Source of the DNA: JABFRJ01 sp031379035
Lineage (GTDB): Bacteria; Pseudomonadota; Alphaproteobacteria; Rhizobiales; Hyphomicrobiaceae
Assembly: GCA_031379035.1 (NCBI GenBank)
Contig: JANNEU010000329.1
Location: 1-64,000, forward strand
Length of the DNA stretch: 64,000 bases
Direction of reading: 5' to 3'
Shown here: piece after piece, positions 35,495 through 44,901 of the stretch
Position numbering within the stretch: the stretch's first letter is position 1
Layout of the letters: each line of letters begins with the position of its first letter
The notes under the pieces: model-generated
Told to the model about the DNA's origin: nothing
Database searches by the model: none
What the model saw: only the letters and a program-made list of their open reading frames with translations
Made by a program: the position numbers and the translations under genes

Positions 35495-35612
35495 TCCGCG
35501 GCCAAATTTTGCTAGTTGCTTTTCTTGGCATGTTTTTCCCTGGCATTGACGGCTGCAGTCCCCCATGCGACGCCATAAGCGTTCCAAATTGGGTGGACGG
35601 GGAAGTCTTATT

Positions 35613-36476
35613 GTGGACGGAAGCCTGGAGAACCGGTTGAGCGGAGCCTTCGGCGCAGACGTGCCGATGGTGGCCGCGTCATCGCCGGTTGTTCGTTTGT
35701 CCGACGTCGATGTCGCATTTCCGGAGCCGAATGGCGGGATTTTCAAGGCGGTATCTGCAGCCAGCCTGGACGTAGGTGCCAACGAGTTCGTCGCCATTGT
35801 TGGTCCAACCGGTTGCGGGAAATCAACGCTGCTCAACTGCGCGGCGGGGCTTTTGAAACCGGCAGCCGGTCGCGTTGAAATTTTCGGTGCGGCCCTGCAA
35901 GGCTTGAATGGTCATGCCGGTTACTTGTTTCAGCAAGATGCGTTGATGCCTTGGAAGACGGCGCGCGCCAACATCGCACTGGCGCTTGAGGTGGGCGGTA
36001 CACCGGCGGCCGAAGCGAGTGAGCGTGCGCAGGCCTGGCTCACGCGCGTCGGCCTCAAAAGCTTCGGTGAGCGCTATGCGCACCAGCTATCGGGCGGGCA
36101 GCGCAAACGCGTCGGCCTCGCTCAAGTGCTCATCCGTGATCCAAAAATTCTGCTGATGGACGAACCGTTCGGCCCGCTGGATGCGCAGACGCGGCAGATC
36201 ATGGGCAACCTGCTGCTGCAACTCTGGGCCGCCGACAAGAAGGCCGTGCTATTCGTCACCCACGATCTCGAAGAAGCCATCGCGCTGGCTGATCGCGTCG
36301 TCATCATGAGTGCGGGCCCGGAAGCAAAAATCATCGGCAACCACACGATTGATCTGGTCCGCCCACGCGACGCCACCGAAGTGCGGCTGCAGCCGCGTTT
36401 CCACGAGATCCACAAGGCGATCTGGGGCCAGCTGCGTGACGAGGTCATCAAGGCTTACGGCGGGGAGATCGGGTGA
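35613..36476 (+). CDS. NitT/TauT-type ABC transporter ATP-binding protein
   Basis: An ABC ATPase with Walker A GPTGCGKST, Q-loop FQQDALMPWKT, signature LSGGQRKR, Walker B ILLMDEP and the H-loop VTHDLEEA, as in SsuB, TauC and nitrate importers. The frame is open from 35565. GTG at 35613 has GGGGAAG seven bases upstream and is preferred; family homology itself begins near ATG 35667, which has no ribosome-binding site. The permease start overlaps its stop (TGATG). Ligands of this class include nitrate, sulfonates, taurine, riboflavin precursors and pyrimidine precursors; sequence does not decide. Confidence 0.9.
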   Translation: MDGSLENRLSGAFGADVPMVAASSPVVRLSDVDVAFPEPNGGIFKAVSAASLDVGANEFVAIVGPTGCGKSTLLNCAAGLLKPAAGRVEIFGAALQGLNGHAGYLFQQDALMPWKTARANIALALEVGGTPAAEASERAQAWLTRVGLKSFGERYAHQLSGGQRKRVGLAQVLIRDPKILLMDEPFGPLDAQTRQIMGNLLLQLWAADKKAVLFVTHDLEEAIALADRVVIMSAGPEAKIIGNHTIDLVRPRDATEVRLQPRFHEIHKAIWGQLRDEVIKAYGGEIG

Positions 36477-37345
36477 TGATCATCTCGCGTTGGAAACTCC
36501 TCAGCCTGCAGGTTCTTGTCGCGGTCGCCGCTATCTTGATCTGGCACGTGGGTTCGGCTGGCACGTTCGGTGTGGCGTTTCTGCCGAAGTTCTTTTTCTC
36601 GGCGCCGCTTGATGTCGGTGGACGTATCGTCAAGATGTTCGCCGATGGGACGGCCAAGATTGCCACCTGCTCAGCGCCGTTGGATATCACACGCCTGCTG
36701 CACACCAATGATGCCTGTTTTGGCAAGACGATCTGGCAGCATCTCTCCATCACACTCATTGAGGGTCTGCTGGCCTTCGTCACAGGCTCCATCGCCGGCA
36801 TCGCGTTTGGCTTCTGGTTCGCCCGGAAACCTCTCGTCGCCGCAGTGTTTGAGCCCTACATCAAAATGTTCAACGCGCTGCCGCGCGTAGTGCTCGCACC
36901 TATTTTCATGCTCTGGCTTGGTCTTGGCATTTGGTCGAAGGTGGCATTGGGCTTCACGCTAGTGTTCTTCATCGTCTTCTTCAACGTCTATCAGGGCGTG
37001 CGCGAAGTTAGCCCGGTCATTCTCGCGAACGCCCGCATGCTTGGCATGACCGAGCGCCAGCTGTTTCGGCATGTCTACTGGCCAAGTGCGCTGTCGTGGA
37101 TGTTCTCGTCGCTGCACACATCGGTGGGGTTTGCCATCATCGGCGCGGTGGTCGGTGAGTATCTCGGGTCTGCCGCTGGCCTCGGCTATCTCATCCAGCA
37201 GGCGGAAGGCACTTTCGACGTGACCGGCGTGTTTGCTGGCATGGTGATCCTCGCCGCGTTTGTCCTGTTCATTGATTGGCTGGTCACCCTGGTCGAGCGC
37301 CGATTGCTCGTTTGGAAACCGCCTGCTGCCTCATCACAGACCTGA
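36476..37345 (+). CDS. NitT/TauT-type ABC transporter permease
   Basis: A 289-residue inner-membrane permease of the SsuC/TauB kind. It has about six helices and a C-terminal docking loop NARMLGMTERQLFRHVYWPSAL (about residues 182-203) equivalent to the EAA motif. The ATG overlaps the stop of the ATPase gene, so translation is coupled; a GTG one codon earlier is possible. An unusually long periplasmic loop (about residues 40-85, containing two Cys in TCSAPL and DACFGK) follows the first helix, which is not typical of the short SsuC type. Confidence 0.9.
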   Translation: MIISRWKLLSLQVLVAVAAILIWHVGSAGTFGVAFLPKFFFSAPLDVGGRIVKMFADGTAKIATCSAPLDITRLLHTNDACFGKTIWQHLSITLIEGLLAFVTGSIAGIAFGFWFARKPLVAAVFEPYIKMFNALPRVVLAPIFMLWLGLGIWSKVALGFTLVFFIVFFNVYQGVREVSPVILANARMLGMTERQLFRHVYWPSALSWMFSSLHTSVGFAIIGAVVGEYLGSAAGLGYLIQQAEGTFDVTGVFAGMVILAAFVLFIDWLVTLVERRLLVWKPPAASSQT

Positions 37346-37381
37346 TATCAAATTGCCCTGATCCCGAACTGGAGTCCTGAT

Positions 37382-38401
37382 ATGTCCCGCAGTCTGCTTC
37401 GCATCACAGCCCTGGTGACCGCCTTCGCCCTAGGCGCAATGTCTGCCAACGCGCAGGCACCTGAGAAAAAGTCGCTCAAACTCGCTGTTGGCGGGAAGGC
37501 ATCGCTCTACTACCTTCCACTGACGATCGCCGAACAGCTCGGCTACTTCAAGGAACAAGGCCTCGATATTGAGATCAACGATTTCGCTGGGGGTGCCAAG
37601 GCACTGCAGGCGCTCATCGGTGGCTCCGTCGATGTGGTCACCGGTGCCTATGAACACACCATCCGGATGCAGACTAAAGGCCAGGACGTGCGTGCCGTCG
37701 TCGAACTTGGGCGTTATCCAGCGATCAACATCATGGTCCGCAAGGATCGTCCCTACAAGACGGCGGCTGACCTCAAGGGCATGAAGATCGGCGTCAGCGC
37801 GCCGGGTTCGTCCACCCAGATGGTCGCGCAGTTTGTCATGGTGCAAGCTGGCCTCAAACTCGATGATGCGTCGTTCATCGGCGTCGGCCTCGGCGCGTCC
37901 GCCGTCGCCGCCATCAAGAAGGGCGAGATCGACGTGTTGTCGACCACAGAACCGGCCAACACAAAGCTCGTCAAGGATGGCGACGTGATCATCATCGCTG
38001 ATACCACCACAACGGAAGGCGTCACCAAACTGCTCGGCGGCCCGATGTCGGCCGGCGTTCTCTACGCCAAGGGCGATTTCATCGAGAAGAACCCAGCAAC
38101 CGTGCAGGCTCTCGTCAACGCCTTCTATAAGACGATCAAATGGATCGCCAAGTCGACGCCCGAAGAGATCGCAGCCAAGATGCCAGAGGAGTACATGTTG
38201 GGGGACAAGGCTCTCTACATCGAAGCCATCAAAGCGGCTGCGGATGCCTACTCGAAGGACGGCATGATCCGTCCGGAAGTACAAAAGCGGTCACTCGACT
38301 TTTTGCAGAAGTTCGATGAAGAGTTGAAGACGGCCAAGATCGACCTCTCCAAAACATGGGACGGCAGGTTCGTTGCTAAAGCTGCCGAGACGATCAAATA
38401 G
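37382..38401 (+). CDS. NitT/TauT-type ABC transporter substrate-binding protein
   Basis: A 339-residue periplasmic binding protein with signal peptide (MSRSLLRITALVTAFALG... cleaved after about SANAQA). The mature protein begins with the LKLAVGGKASLYYLPLTIAEQLGYFKEQGL segment, typical of SsuA/TauA/ThiY-like proteins, then GGAKALQALIGGSVDVVTGAYEH and the MKIGVSAPGSSTQM hinge. It is the ligand-recognising part of the importer encoded just upstream; the substrate is unknown. Confidence 0.92.
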   Translation: MSRSLLRITALVTAFALGAMSANAQAPEKKSLKLAVGGKASLYYLPLTIAEQLGYFKEQGLDIEINDFAGGAKALQALIGGSVDVVTGAYEHTIRMQTKGQDVRAVVELGRYPAINIMVRKDRPYKTAADLKGMKIGVSAPGSSTQMVAQFVMVQAGLKLDDASFIGVGLGASAVAAIKKGEIDVLSTTEPANTKLVKDGDVIIIADTTTTEGVTKLLGGPMSAGVLYAKGDFIEKNPATVQALVNAFYKTIKWIAKSTPEEIAAKMPEEYMLGDKALYIEAIKAAADAYSKDGMIRPEVQKRSLDFLQKFDEELKTAKIDLSKTWDGRFVAKAAETIK

Positions 38402-38498
38402 GCTGGGATCAGAATTCAACAGCTGCAATCTCTGCGACATAATCTGACTGAGCACTGGGTGGCTTTGCCATCTACTGGCATCAACGGAGGGAAGTTCC

Positions 38499-38894
38499 AT
38501 GAATAACATGCTTGTCACGGTTGGGCGCATTCTGCTTGGGCTGTTTTTTCTCGTTCTGGGTCTCGCAAAAGTGAAAGGCGTGATTGACAGCGGCGGGTTG
38601 ACTGCTCTTTCCGGCTATATTGGCAGCCGCGGCCTGCCGCAGCCGCAGATCATCGCCATCGCGACCATTGCGTTCGAAGTTCTCGGTGGCTTGGCGCTGA
38701 TCTTTGGGTTCTTGACCATGCCGATCGCGTTTCTGATGGCTGGCTTCTGCTTTGCAACAGCAGCACTCTTTCACAACTTCTGGACGTTTCCGGCGGAACA
38801 GATGGTCCCTCAGTTCCAGAGTTTCATGAAGAATATTGGTCTCGCGGGCGCGTATCTGGTGTTGGCTGGCGACAGTCTTCGCAGCAAACTCTGA
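38499..38894 (+). CDS. DoxX family membrane protein
   Basis: A 131-residue four-helix membrane protein of the DoxX/DoxD family: VGRILLGLFFLVLGLAK opening helix, then the GLPQPQIIAIATIAFEVLGGLALIFGF and FLMAGFCFATAALFHNFW helices with the family His. DoxX-like proteins are linked to quinone or thiol redox and to membrane oxidative stress defence; the role here is unknown. A GGAGGGAAG ribosome-binding site precedes the ATG at 38499. It lies between the ABC importer and the dehydrogenase gene. Confidence 0.88.
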   Translation: MNNMLVTVGRILLGLFFLVLGLAKVKGVIDSGGLTALSGYIGSRGLPQPQIIAIATIAFEVLGGLALIFGFLTMPIAFLMAGFCFATAALFHNFWTFPAEQMVPQFQSFMKNIGLAGAYLVLAGDSLRSKL

Positions 38895-38951
38895 TCTCTG
38901 CGCATCAGCGGTTATCAACTCCGTCAGCATGTCGCCTTCGAAGGATCTCCG

Positions 38952-40043
38952 GTGGCTAAGTCTAAAAAAGACAAATCCAACAAGCTGCACATCACGGTCA
39001 TTGAAGGCGACGGTATTGGCCATGAGGTGGTGCCAGAGGGTATCCGCGTTCTTGAGGTCATCGGCCGCAAGTTCGACATCGCCTACAAATGGGAGCGCTA
39101 CGACTGGAGCTGCGAGCGCTTCAAGAAAAAGGGTGCGATGATGCCGGCCGACGGCCTCAATCGCATCCGCGACAGCGATGCGATCTATCTCGGTGCTGTC
39201 GGCTTTCCGGGCGTCCCCGATCACGTTTCGCTCTGGGGCCTTTTGATCCCCATCCGCCGCGGCTTCCAGCAGTACATCAACTTGCGCCCTGTGCGCTTGT
39301 TCGAAGGCGTCACCTCCCCGCTGGCTAACCGCAAGCCGGGCGACATCGACTACTGGATCGTGCGCGAGAATAACGAAGGCGAATACTCTTCCGTTGGTGG
39401 CCGCATGTTCGAAGGCACTGATCAAGAGTGCGCGATCCAGCAGGCGGTCTTCTCAAAGAAGGGCTGCGATCGCGTTATGCGCTACGCGTTCGAACTCGCC
39501 ATGAAGCGCAAGCGGCGCGAGGTGACTAGCGCTACCAAGTCCAACGGCATTTCGATCTCTATGCCCTATTGGGACGAGCGCTTTGCCGACGTGGCGACAG
39601 AATATCCCAAGGTCAAAACCAACCAGTTCCATATCGATATTTTGACCGCGCACCTGGTCCGCAACCCCCAGTGGTTCGATGTCATCGTCGGCTCGAACCT
39701 GTTCGGCGATATCTTGTCGGACTTGGGTCCGGCCACAACCGGAACCATCGCCATTGCGCCGGGTGGCAATATCAATCCGGAACGCGATTATCCGTCCATG
39801 TTTGAACCCGTGCACGGCTCGGCCCCTGATATCGCCGGCAAAGGCATCTCAAACCCCATTGGTCAGATCTGGTCCGGTGCCATGATGCTGGACCATCTCG
39901 GCCATCACGACGCCGCCAAAGCGATTGAACGGGCCATTGAGACCTTGTTCGCCAAGACCGACACCAGGACCCGCGACATGGGCGGGAAAGCCAGCTGCCG
40001 CGATATGGCAGATGCCGTTATCGACATCATCAAATCGCAGTAG
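38952..40043 (+). CDS. ttuC: Tartrate/malate-type beta-decarboxylating dehydrogenase
   Basis: A 363-residue member of the isocitrate/isopropylmalate dehydrogenase family. GDGIGHEVVPEG starts the protein, GAVGFPGVPDHVSLWGLLIPIRRGFQQYINLRP fixes it to the tartrate/D-malate (TtuC/DmlA) branch, and PVHGSAPDIAGKGISNP binds NAD. It converts tartrate, D-malate or a related 2-hydroxyacid by NAD-linked oxidation with optional decarboxylation, needing Mn or Mg. It starts at GTG 38952 with GAAGGATC upstream. The symbol reflects the subfamily; the actual substrate might differ. Confidence 0.85.
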   Translation: MAKSKKDKSNKLHITVIEGDGIGHEVVPEGIRVLEVIGRKFDIAYKWERYDWSCERFKKKGAMMPADGLNRIRDSDAIYLGAVGFPGVPDHVSLWGLLIPIRRGFQQYINLRPVRLFEGVTSPLANRKPGDIDYWIVRENNEGEYSSVGGRMFEGTDQECAIQQAVFSKKGCDRVMRYAFELAMKRKRREVTSATKSNGISISMPYWDERFADVATEYPKVKTNQFHIDILTAHLVRNPQWFDVIVGSNLFGDILSDLGPATTGTIAIAPGGNINPERDYPSMFEPVHGSAPDIAGKGISNPIGQIWSGAMMLDHLGHHDAAKAIERAIETLFAKTDTRTRDMGGKASCRDMADAVIDIIKSQ

Positions 40044-40214
40044 ACGGGTAAAATGGGTCACAGCTGTGCCTTGAATATGGTTCAGAACCGGCCAATTGTA
40101 CCCTGTGGGACTTTGCCCGTGGCGACGATGGCGTGGTTTCGGTAAGAGTGCAGCTCACCGAGTCGCGCCGTAGACCGTGCGGCGGCTTGCATGTCTTGCG
40201 CCTGAGGTGCCTGA

Positions 40215-42089
40215 ATGTCTGAGCACCAGTTTCCGCCACGTATAACAGTCTGCTGTGGCGGGGCCGGAAAAGTGCGGCTTGGGCTGCGTACTGCTGCTGC
40301 GACGGCGGTTGTCGGTGTGTCGCTGCTGACCGCGACCGCCCAAACGTCACCGCCTGTCCCGGTCGCACCGCCCAAGGCGCAGGAAGCCGCGGCCGCGCTC
40401 CAACGCGGGGATATCGATCAGGCGCTGCTGCTTTACAATGCCGCGCTTGACGATGCGTCCATCTCGAATGACCGGCGCGCGGTGCTGCTGACGGAGCGTG
40501 GCGTTGCGGCCATGAAACGGCGCAATTTCAAGGCCGCGCTGGAAGATTTTAACAAAGCCGCCGCTCTTTATCCCGAGTATGCCGCTGTCTACGTCAATCG
40601 TGGCAGTCTGTTGCTGATGCTTGGTCAGCCAGCAGACACCATTCGCGAGGCGATCAAGGACTTTGACCGCGCCATCTTGTTGTCTCCGTCATTGGCTGCG
40701 GCCTATGGCAATCGTGGTGCGGCCCACTTAAAACTTGGTGTCTATGACACTGCTATTGCTGATTTTACTCGCGCTATCGAACTGCAACCGCAGAACCCGG
40801 CGGCCTTGAATGGGCGCGGTCGAGCACGCTTACTGGCTGGTCGCTCCCACGCGGCCAGTCGCGATTTTTCGCGTGCTGTCACCATCAACCCCGGGTTCGC
40901 TCAAAGTTATAGAAACCGCGCCGAGAGCCACATGCGCCTTGGCGAGTATCGCGAGGCGGCGGAAGATCTGAGCCGGGCGCTTGCTTTCGATGCGCGGCGC
41001 GTCGAGGACTACCTGGCACGTGGGCAGGCCTATCTTGCAGCTGATAATGCAACCGCAGCGCTCACTGACTTTTTAAAAGTGGTGGAACTTGATCCCAAGT
41101 CTGTGGACGGCTACATCGGGATGGGATTTGCCAAGGCACGTTCGGATGCGACTGAGGAAGCACTCAACGATCTTGCTCAAGCCATTGAGCTCGATCCTCG
41201 GTCCGCGCGCGGTTACGCTGTGCGCGCCTGGACATACCGGAAGCGCCAGCAGCCGGAACTCGGTGAAAAAGACGTTGAACGCGCGCTGCGCCTCGAACCG
41301 GTCAAAGCGGATGCTTTCTGGGCGCAAGGTGAGCTCAAGGAAGCGGCTGGCGAGAAAGACGCTGCAGTGGCAGCCTACTCCCGCGCGCTTGGGCTGGATA
41401 TTCGCCATGTCGAATCATTGACCGCGCTTGCGCGGCTCGGCTTTCAGCCTCAACTTGAGGAGGCGTTGTTGCCGGCAGGTGGCGCTGAGGGTTGGAAGAT
41501 CGTAGCGGTTGGCGATCAATTTACCAGTACGCACCCTCAGTTCCCAAATCTCAGAGTACCGCTTGAAATGCTTGGGTCTGGGTCACCAAAAATTGTCTCA
41601 TTCGAACGCCAGAAATCACCGTACGCTGGCTTTGGCGTGCTCCAGTTTACCGCTGGCACGCTGCAAACCGGGCAAGGGCTTGAAACAGTCGAGGCTGCCG
41701 CAATCCTTGATCTGACGAACAGTGTCATCGTCGGGATGCCGGTCGCGAAACTCGGAACGCGAGCCGCCACCTATGCATGGGCTGATAACAGGCTCACAGT
41801 GACCGGTGCCGACGGCCTGGTTGAGGCCGTTGCGCTGCGCGGAAAAATCGAGAGCCGGGAGCTGCCGCGTGGTGATGCGGCCGCAGCCGCTGTTGCGCCA
41901 CGCCGCACGGAGGGCGGGTCGTCAACTGCGTCTGCGAAGTCTCAAGGGCCCGGGTCTCCGGCGTGGTCGCCGTGGAATCAGAACGGCTCTGGGAGTGGTT
42001 CGCAAAGCGGTCCGCGCGAAGCTTCCGCGCGGCCGCCCACCTCTCAGCGAAAGCCTAAGACCTTGTTCGATTTGTTGTTTGGTAACTGA
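40215..42089 (+). CDS. Large TPR-repeat protein
   Basis: A 624-residue protein with a membrane-anchor or signal segment near residues 25-43 (TAAATAVVGVSLLTATAQ), then about nine tetratricopeptide repeats from about 55 to 410, visible as repeated A...Y..A...F..A..L.P units (e.g. ALEDFNKAAALYPEYAAVYVNRG). A beta-rich domain of about 100 residues follows (VPLEMLGSGSPKIVSFE...), and a low-complexity Gly/Ser/Pro/Arg tail ends in KTLFDLLFGN. TPRs bind proteins or peptides; I cannot name a partner. It is expressed alone, directly upstream of tRNA-Ala. Confidence 0.85.
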   Translation: MSEHQFPPRITVCCGGAGKVRLGLRTAAATAVVGVSLLTATAQTSPPVPVAPPKAQEAAAALQRGDIDQALLLYNAALDDASISNDRRAVLLTERGVAAMKRRNFKAALEDFNKAAALYPEYAAVYVNRGSLLLMLGQPADTIREAIKDFDRAILLSPSLAAAYGNRGAAHLKLGVYDTAIADFTRAIELQPQNPAALNGRGRARLLAGRSHAASRDFSRAVTINPGFAQSYRNRAESHMRLGEYREAAEDLSRALAFDARRVEDYLARGQAYLAADNATAALTDFLKVVELDPKSVDGYIGMGFAKARSDATEEALNDLAQAIELDPRSARGYAVRAWTYRKRQQPELGEKDVERALRLEPVKADAFWAQGELKEAAGEKDAAVAAYSRALGLDIRHVESLTALARLGFQPQLEEALLPAGGAEGWKIVAVGDQFTSTHPQFPNLRVPLEMLGSGSPKIVSFERQKSPYAGFGVLQFTAGTLQTGQGLETVEAAAILDLTNSVIVGMPVAKLGTRAATYAWADNRLTVTGADGLVEAVALRGKIESRELPRGDAAAAAVAPRRTEGGSSTASAKSQGPGSPAWSPWNQNGSGSGSQSGPREASARPPTSQRKPKTLFDLLFGN

Positions 42090-42225
42090 TGGCAACCAGC
42101 CGTTCAGGCGGCTGACGGCCCTTGATCGCCCCGCATCCGTCGTCGATTTGCCCTTGCGCAAGCTGTGCGTTCCGCATACTTAAGCGCGTCGCGGCCGACC
42201 CATAAGGCCAACTGATCACCGACAC

Positions 42226-42301
<76 letters not shown>

Positions 42302-42503
42302 CTTTTTTGCGACCAAAAAGCGCGCCAAACACAACTTTGAGAGCTATTACCGCTCGGGCTGCCGGATACCTGGTGCGGATGTCATTGTTCAGTTTGCTTT
42401 CATTGAGTGGTGTGGACTTGGCAGGTTGTCAGGTCGCCGTCACGACGGGTAGCCTGACCCTCTGCCGTGGCGCACGACCGCGTCCTTTTTGTGGGGCCAA
42501 GAC

Positions 42504-43562
42504 ATGACAGCAATTGCGGCCTTACCTCCAAGCCTGATCGACATTCCGTCCGCATGGAGGGGAGAGGCAATGGCCGCTCACCCTGAGCGCTGGGTGGTCG
42601 AGCTTTCCGCCGCTGACGTTGCAGAACTAGAGACTGCCGCCGCCAAGTTCCTGGCCGGTACAAAAGAAATTGGTGAGATCACGAAGCAGAAGTTCCCGCT
42701 GCCAAGATTCGGCGAGCATCTGGAATCGCTCAGGGAGACCCTGATCAGGGGCATCGGTTTTGAAGTGCTGCGCGGTTTACCGGTCGCGCACTATAGCCAG
42801 GAGATGACGGCGACGATTTTTTGCGGCATCGGTGCCCACTTAGGCTCCGCACGGTCGCAGAATGCCATGGGCCACATTCTCGGTCACGTGCGCGACATTG
42901 GCGCTGATGCCAGTAACCCGAACACGCGCATCTACCAGACGGCTCAGCGGCAAACATTTCATACGGATTCGACAGACGTCGTTGGTCTTTTGTGCATTCG
43001 TGAGGCGATGGAAGGGGGCAAATCGCTGCTGGTCAGCACAACGACGGTCTACAATGAGATGCGGCGTCAGCGCCCGGACTTAGTGGCTTTGTTGTTTGAA
43101 CCGATTGCCACGGATCGGCGCGGTGAAGTGCCGGAAGGCCAGAAGCCTTTTTTTGAAATACCTGTTCTGAACTGGCATGCGGGCTTTCTAACCGGCATTT
43201 ATCAACGCCAGTATGTTGATAGCGCCCAGCGATTCCCTGATGCGCTACGCTTGACACCGGCCCATGTCGAAGCGCTCGATCTGTTCGACACTTTGGCAAA
43301 CGATCCGTGTCTCCACTTCGGCATGCAGCTGCAGCCTGGTGATATGCAGTTTGTTTACAATCACGCGCTGCTGCACGACCGAACATCGTTTCGCGATTGG
43401 CCTGACGCGCGGCAAAAAAGACATCTGCTGCGGCTTTGGCTTTCCGTTCCAGATGACCGGCCTTTGCCCGACTGTTTCAAACAGCGCTACGGGTCCATCG
43501 AGATTGGCAACCGCGGCGGTATCATCACCAAAGGCACCAAGCTGCACGTGCCGTTGGACTAA
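42504..43562 (+). CDS. TauD/TfdA-family 2-oxoglutarate dioxygenase
   Basis: A 352-residue Fe(II)/2-oxoglutarate dioxygenase. The iron triad is H-T-D in QTFHTDSTD at about residue 152-154, and the distal His in NHALLHDRTSF at about 287-293; the Arg that binds 2-oxoglutarate is in RHLLRLWLS at about 309-317. TauD/TfdA enzymes oxidise taurine, herbicide acids and gamma-butyrobetaine-like compounds. The substrate is unknown. The GHILGHVRDIG motif is common in a subgroup of uncharacterised bacterial members. The start at 42504 is family-like; the frame opens a few codons earlier. Confidence 0.88.
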   Translation: MTAIAALPPSLIDIPSAWRGEAMAAHPERWVVELSAADVAELETAAAKFLAGTKEIGEITKQKFPLPRFGEHLESLRETLIRGIGFEVLRGLPVAHYSQEMTATIFCGIGAHLGSARSQNAMGHILGHVRDIGADASNPNTRIYQTAQRQTFHTDSTDVVGLLCIREAMEGGKSLLVSTTTVYNEMRRQRPDLVALLFEPIATDRRGEVPEGQKPFFEIPVLNWHAGFLTGIYQRQYVDSAQRFPDALRLTPAHVEALDLFDTLANDPCLHFGMQLQPGDMQFVYNHALLHDRTSFRDWPDARQKRHLLRLWLSVPDDRPLPDCFKQRYGSIEIGNRGGIITKGTKLHVPLD

Positions 43563-43581
43563 ACCTCTCACAACGGCGCGG

Positions 43582-44064
43582 CTACCCGTTCTTGTCGCCA
43601 CGCATTAGCCGCGCCTTGTCGCGCTGCCAGTCGCGTTTGGCGGCGTCGGCGCGGCGGTCGTGCAGTTTCTTGCCCTTGGCCAGCCCGAGTTTGAGCTTCG
43701 CCCGGCCGCGTGCGTTGAAATAGATCTCCAGCGGGATCAGCGTCATCCCCTCGCGATCGACGGCGCTGGCCAGTTTGACAATTTCGCGGGCTTTCAGAAG
43801 CAGCGGCCTTGGCCGCCGCGGGGTGTGCTGGAAAAATGGACCGGCCATTTTGTATTCGGGGATGTAGGAATTAATCAGCACGATGCCGCCATTTTCGGAG
43901 GCTGCATAGCTCTCGGCGATGTTGGCATGCCCCAGCCGCAGTGACTTCACTTCCGTTCCCGTTAGCGACAGGCCGGCTTCGAACACGGCCTCGATGAAGT
44001 ATTCATGCCGTGCCTTGCGGTTCTCGGCGACGATCTTGTGATCGGGGTCTTTTTTAGGGGCCAT
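43582..44064 (-). CDS. smpB: SsrA-binding protein SmpB
   Basis: SmpB, 160 residues, binds tmRNA and brings it to stalled ribosomes. The sequence shows the N-terminal KIVAENRKARHEYFI, the core TGTEVKSLR and GHANIAESYA, and the basic C-terminal tail KGKKLHDRR.....WQRDKARLMR, which enters the ribosomal decoding centre. Length is normal. tmRNA itself is not in the window. Confidence 0.96.
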   Translation of the reverse strand: MAPKKDPDHKIVAENRKARHEYFIEAVFEAGLSLTGTEVKSLRLGHANIAESYAASENGGIVLINSYIPEYKMAGPFFQHTPRRPRPLLLKAREIVKLASAVDREGMTLIPLEIYFNARGRAKLKLGLAKGKKLHDRRADAAKRDWQRDKARLMRGDKNG

Positions 44065-44211
44065 TGCTCGTATCCTTGCAGCGCCGGGTCATCGCGCAGC
44101 AGGGCGCAACAGTCAATGTAGAGGAACGGTCGGCGGAGGCCTGTATTGTGCCGCAATTGTGCGTTGAGAGCTTCACAGCTGCGCATCAGGGCAATGCCCG
44201 AGGGAGTAGGC

Positions 44212-44790
44212 ATGAAAGTTCTGGCCCAAGCGATCCTCGGGGCGACCGTGCTGGCATCACTCATTGGTGTGTCCGTTGTGCCAGTTACAGCTGCCAAAGC
44301 CGTCAGCATGGCTGCGTGCTTTGCAGATCTTGAGCGCGGAACTGCGAGGGATATCGTCTGCGAATTCCCCCTCCAGCCGTCGCCTGCTGAGCGCGCCGAG
44401 ATGGAAAAGCAGACCAGCGGTTATCTCAAGGACGCCACCTGTGTGGTTTCCATCCGCATTGCCCGTGCCCTGGTCACAGCCGCTATTGAGACGCCGGACA
44501 CCCAGTTCCAGGCCCCACCACAGCCGGTCGCCTGCAAAGTGACGATGCCTGGCAAAGCCGGAGATACCATCATGGATGTTACCGGAACCTTTGCACCTAA
44601 GGTCACCATAAAGGGCGGCAGCGCAGTGGAGGCCACTCCTGGATTGGGCGACGTGAAGGGTGTTTCCCGCATCATGTCCTGGCCAGCGGTTGCCTACATC
44701 AACCGGGCCGGCTTCTTGCGCGAGGGCATGCTGAGGACCGTCAATGCCTGGATGGCGCATTTGCGCATGGCCAAGGCGAAACAGGGCTGA
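44212..44790 (+). CDS. Secreted protein of unknown function
   Basis: A 192-residue exported protein: signal peptide MKVLAQAILGATVLASLIG... with cleavage near VTAAKA, then an alpha/beta body containing Cys residues in pairs (AACFADL, DIVCEFP, ATCVVSI, PVACKVT), which may form two disulfides. No family is recognised with certainty, though similar small alphaproteobacterial proteins exist. The ATG at 44212 has GGGAGTAGG upstream. It is divergent from smpB and directly upstream of the 6S RNA candidate. Confidence 0.75.
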   Translation: MKVLAQAILGATVLASLIGVSVVPVTAAKAVSMAACFADLERGTARDIVCEFPLQPSPAERAEMEKQTSGYLKDATCVVSIRIARALVTAAIETPDTQFQAPPQPVACKVTMPGKAGDTIMDVTGTFAPKVTIKGGSAVEATPGLGDVKGVSRIMSWPAVAYINRAGFLREGMLRTVNAWMAHLRMAKAKQG

Positions 44791-44901
44791 AGTGTCGCGC
44801 AGCCGTGCCAGGGCGGCAGGACTGATTGTGGTGTCACTTACTTTGAACAGAGATTTCTTGTTAGCGGCCTGGAAAAATCCACAAAATCAGCTTATGTAAG
44901 A

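Noticed and set aside
34565..35836. Long open frames opposite the PDH operon (e.g. minus 34565-35836, 31359-32639 and 30102-31298)
   Set aside because: They lie fully or mostly antisense to lpdA and aceE, have no family features, and arise from GC-rich codon bias on the opposite strand.
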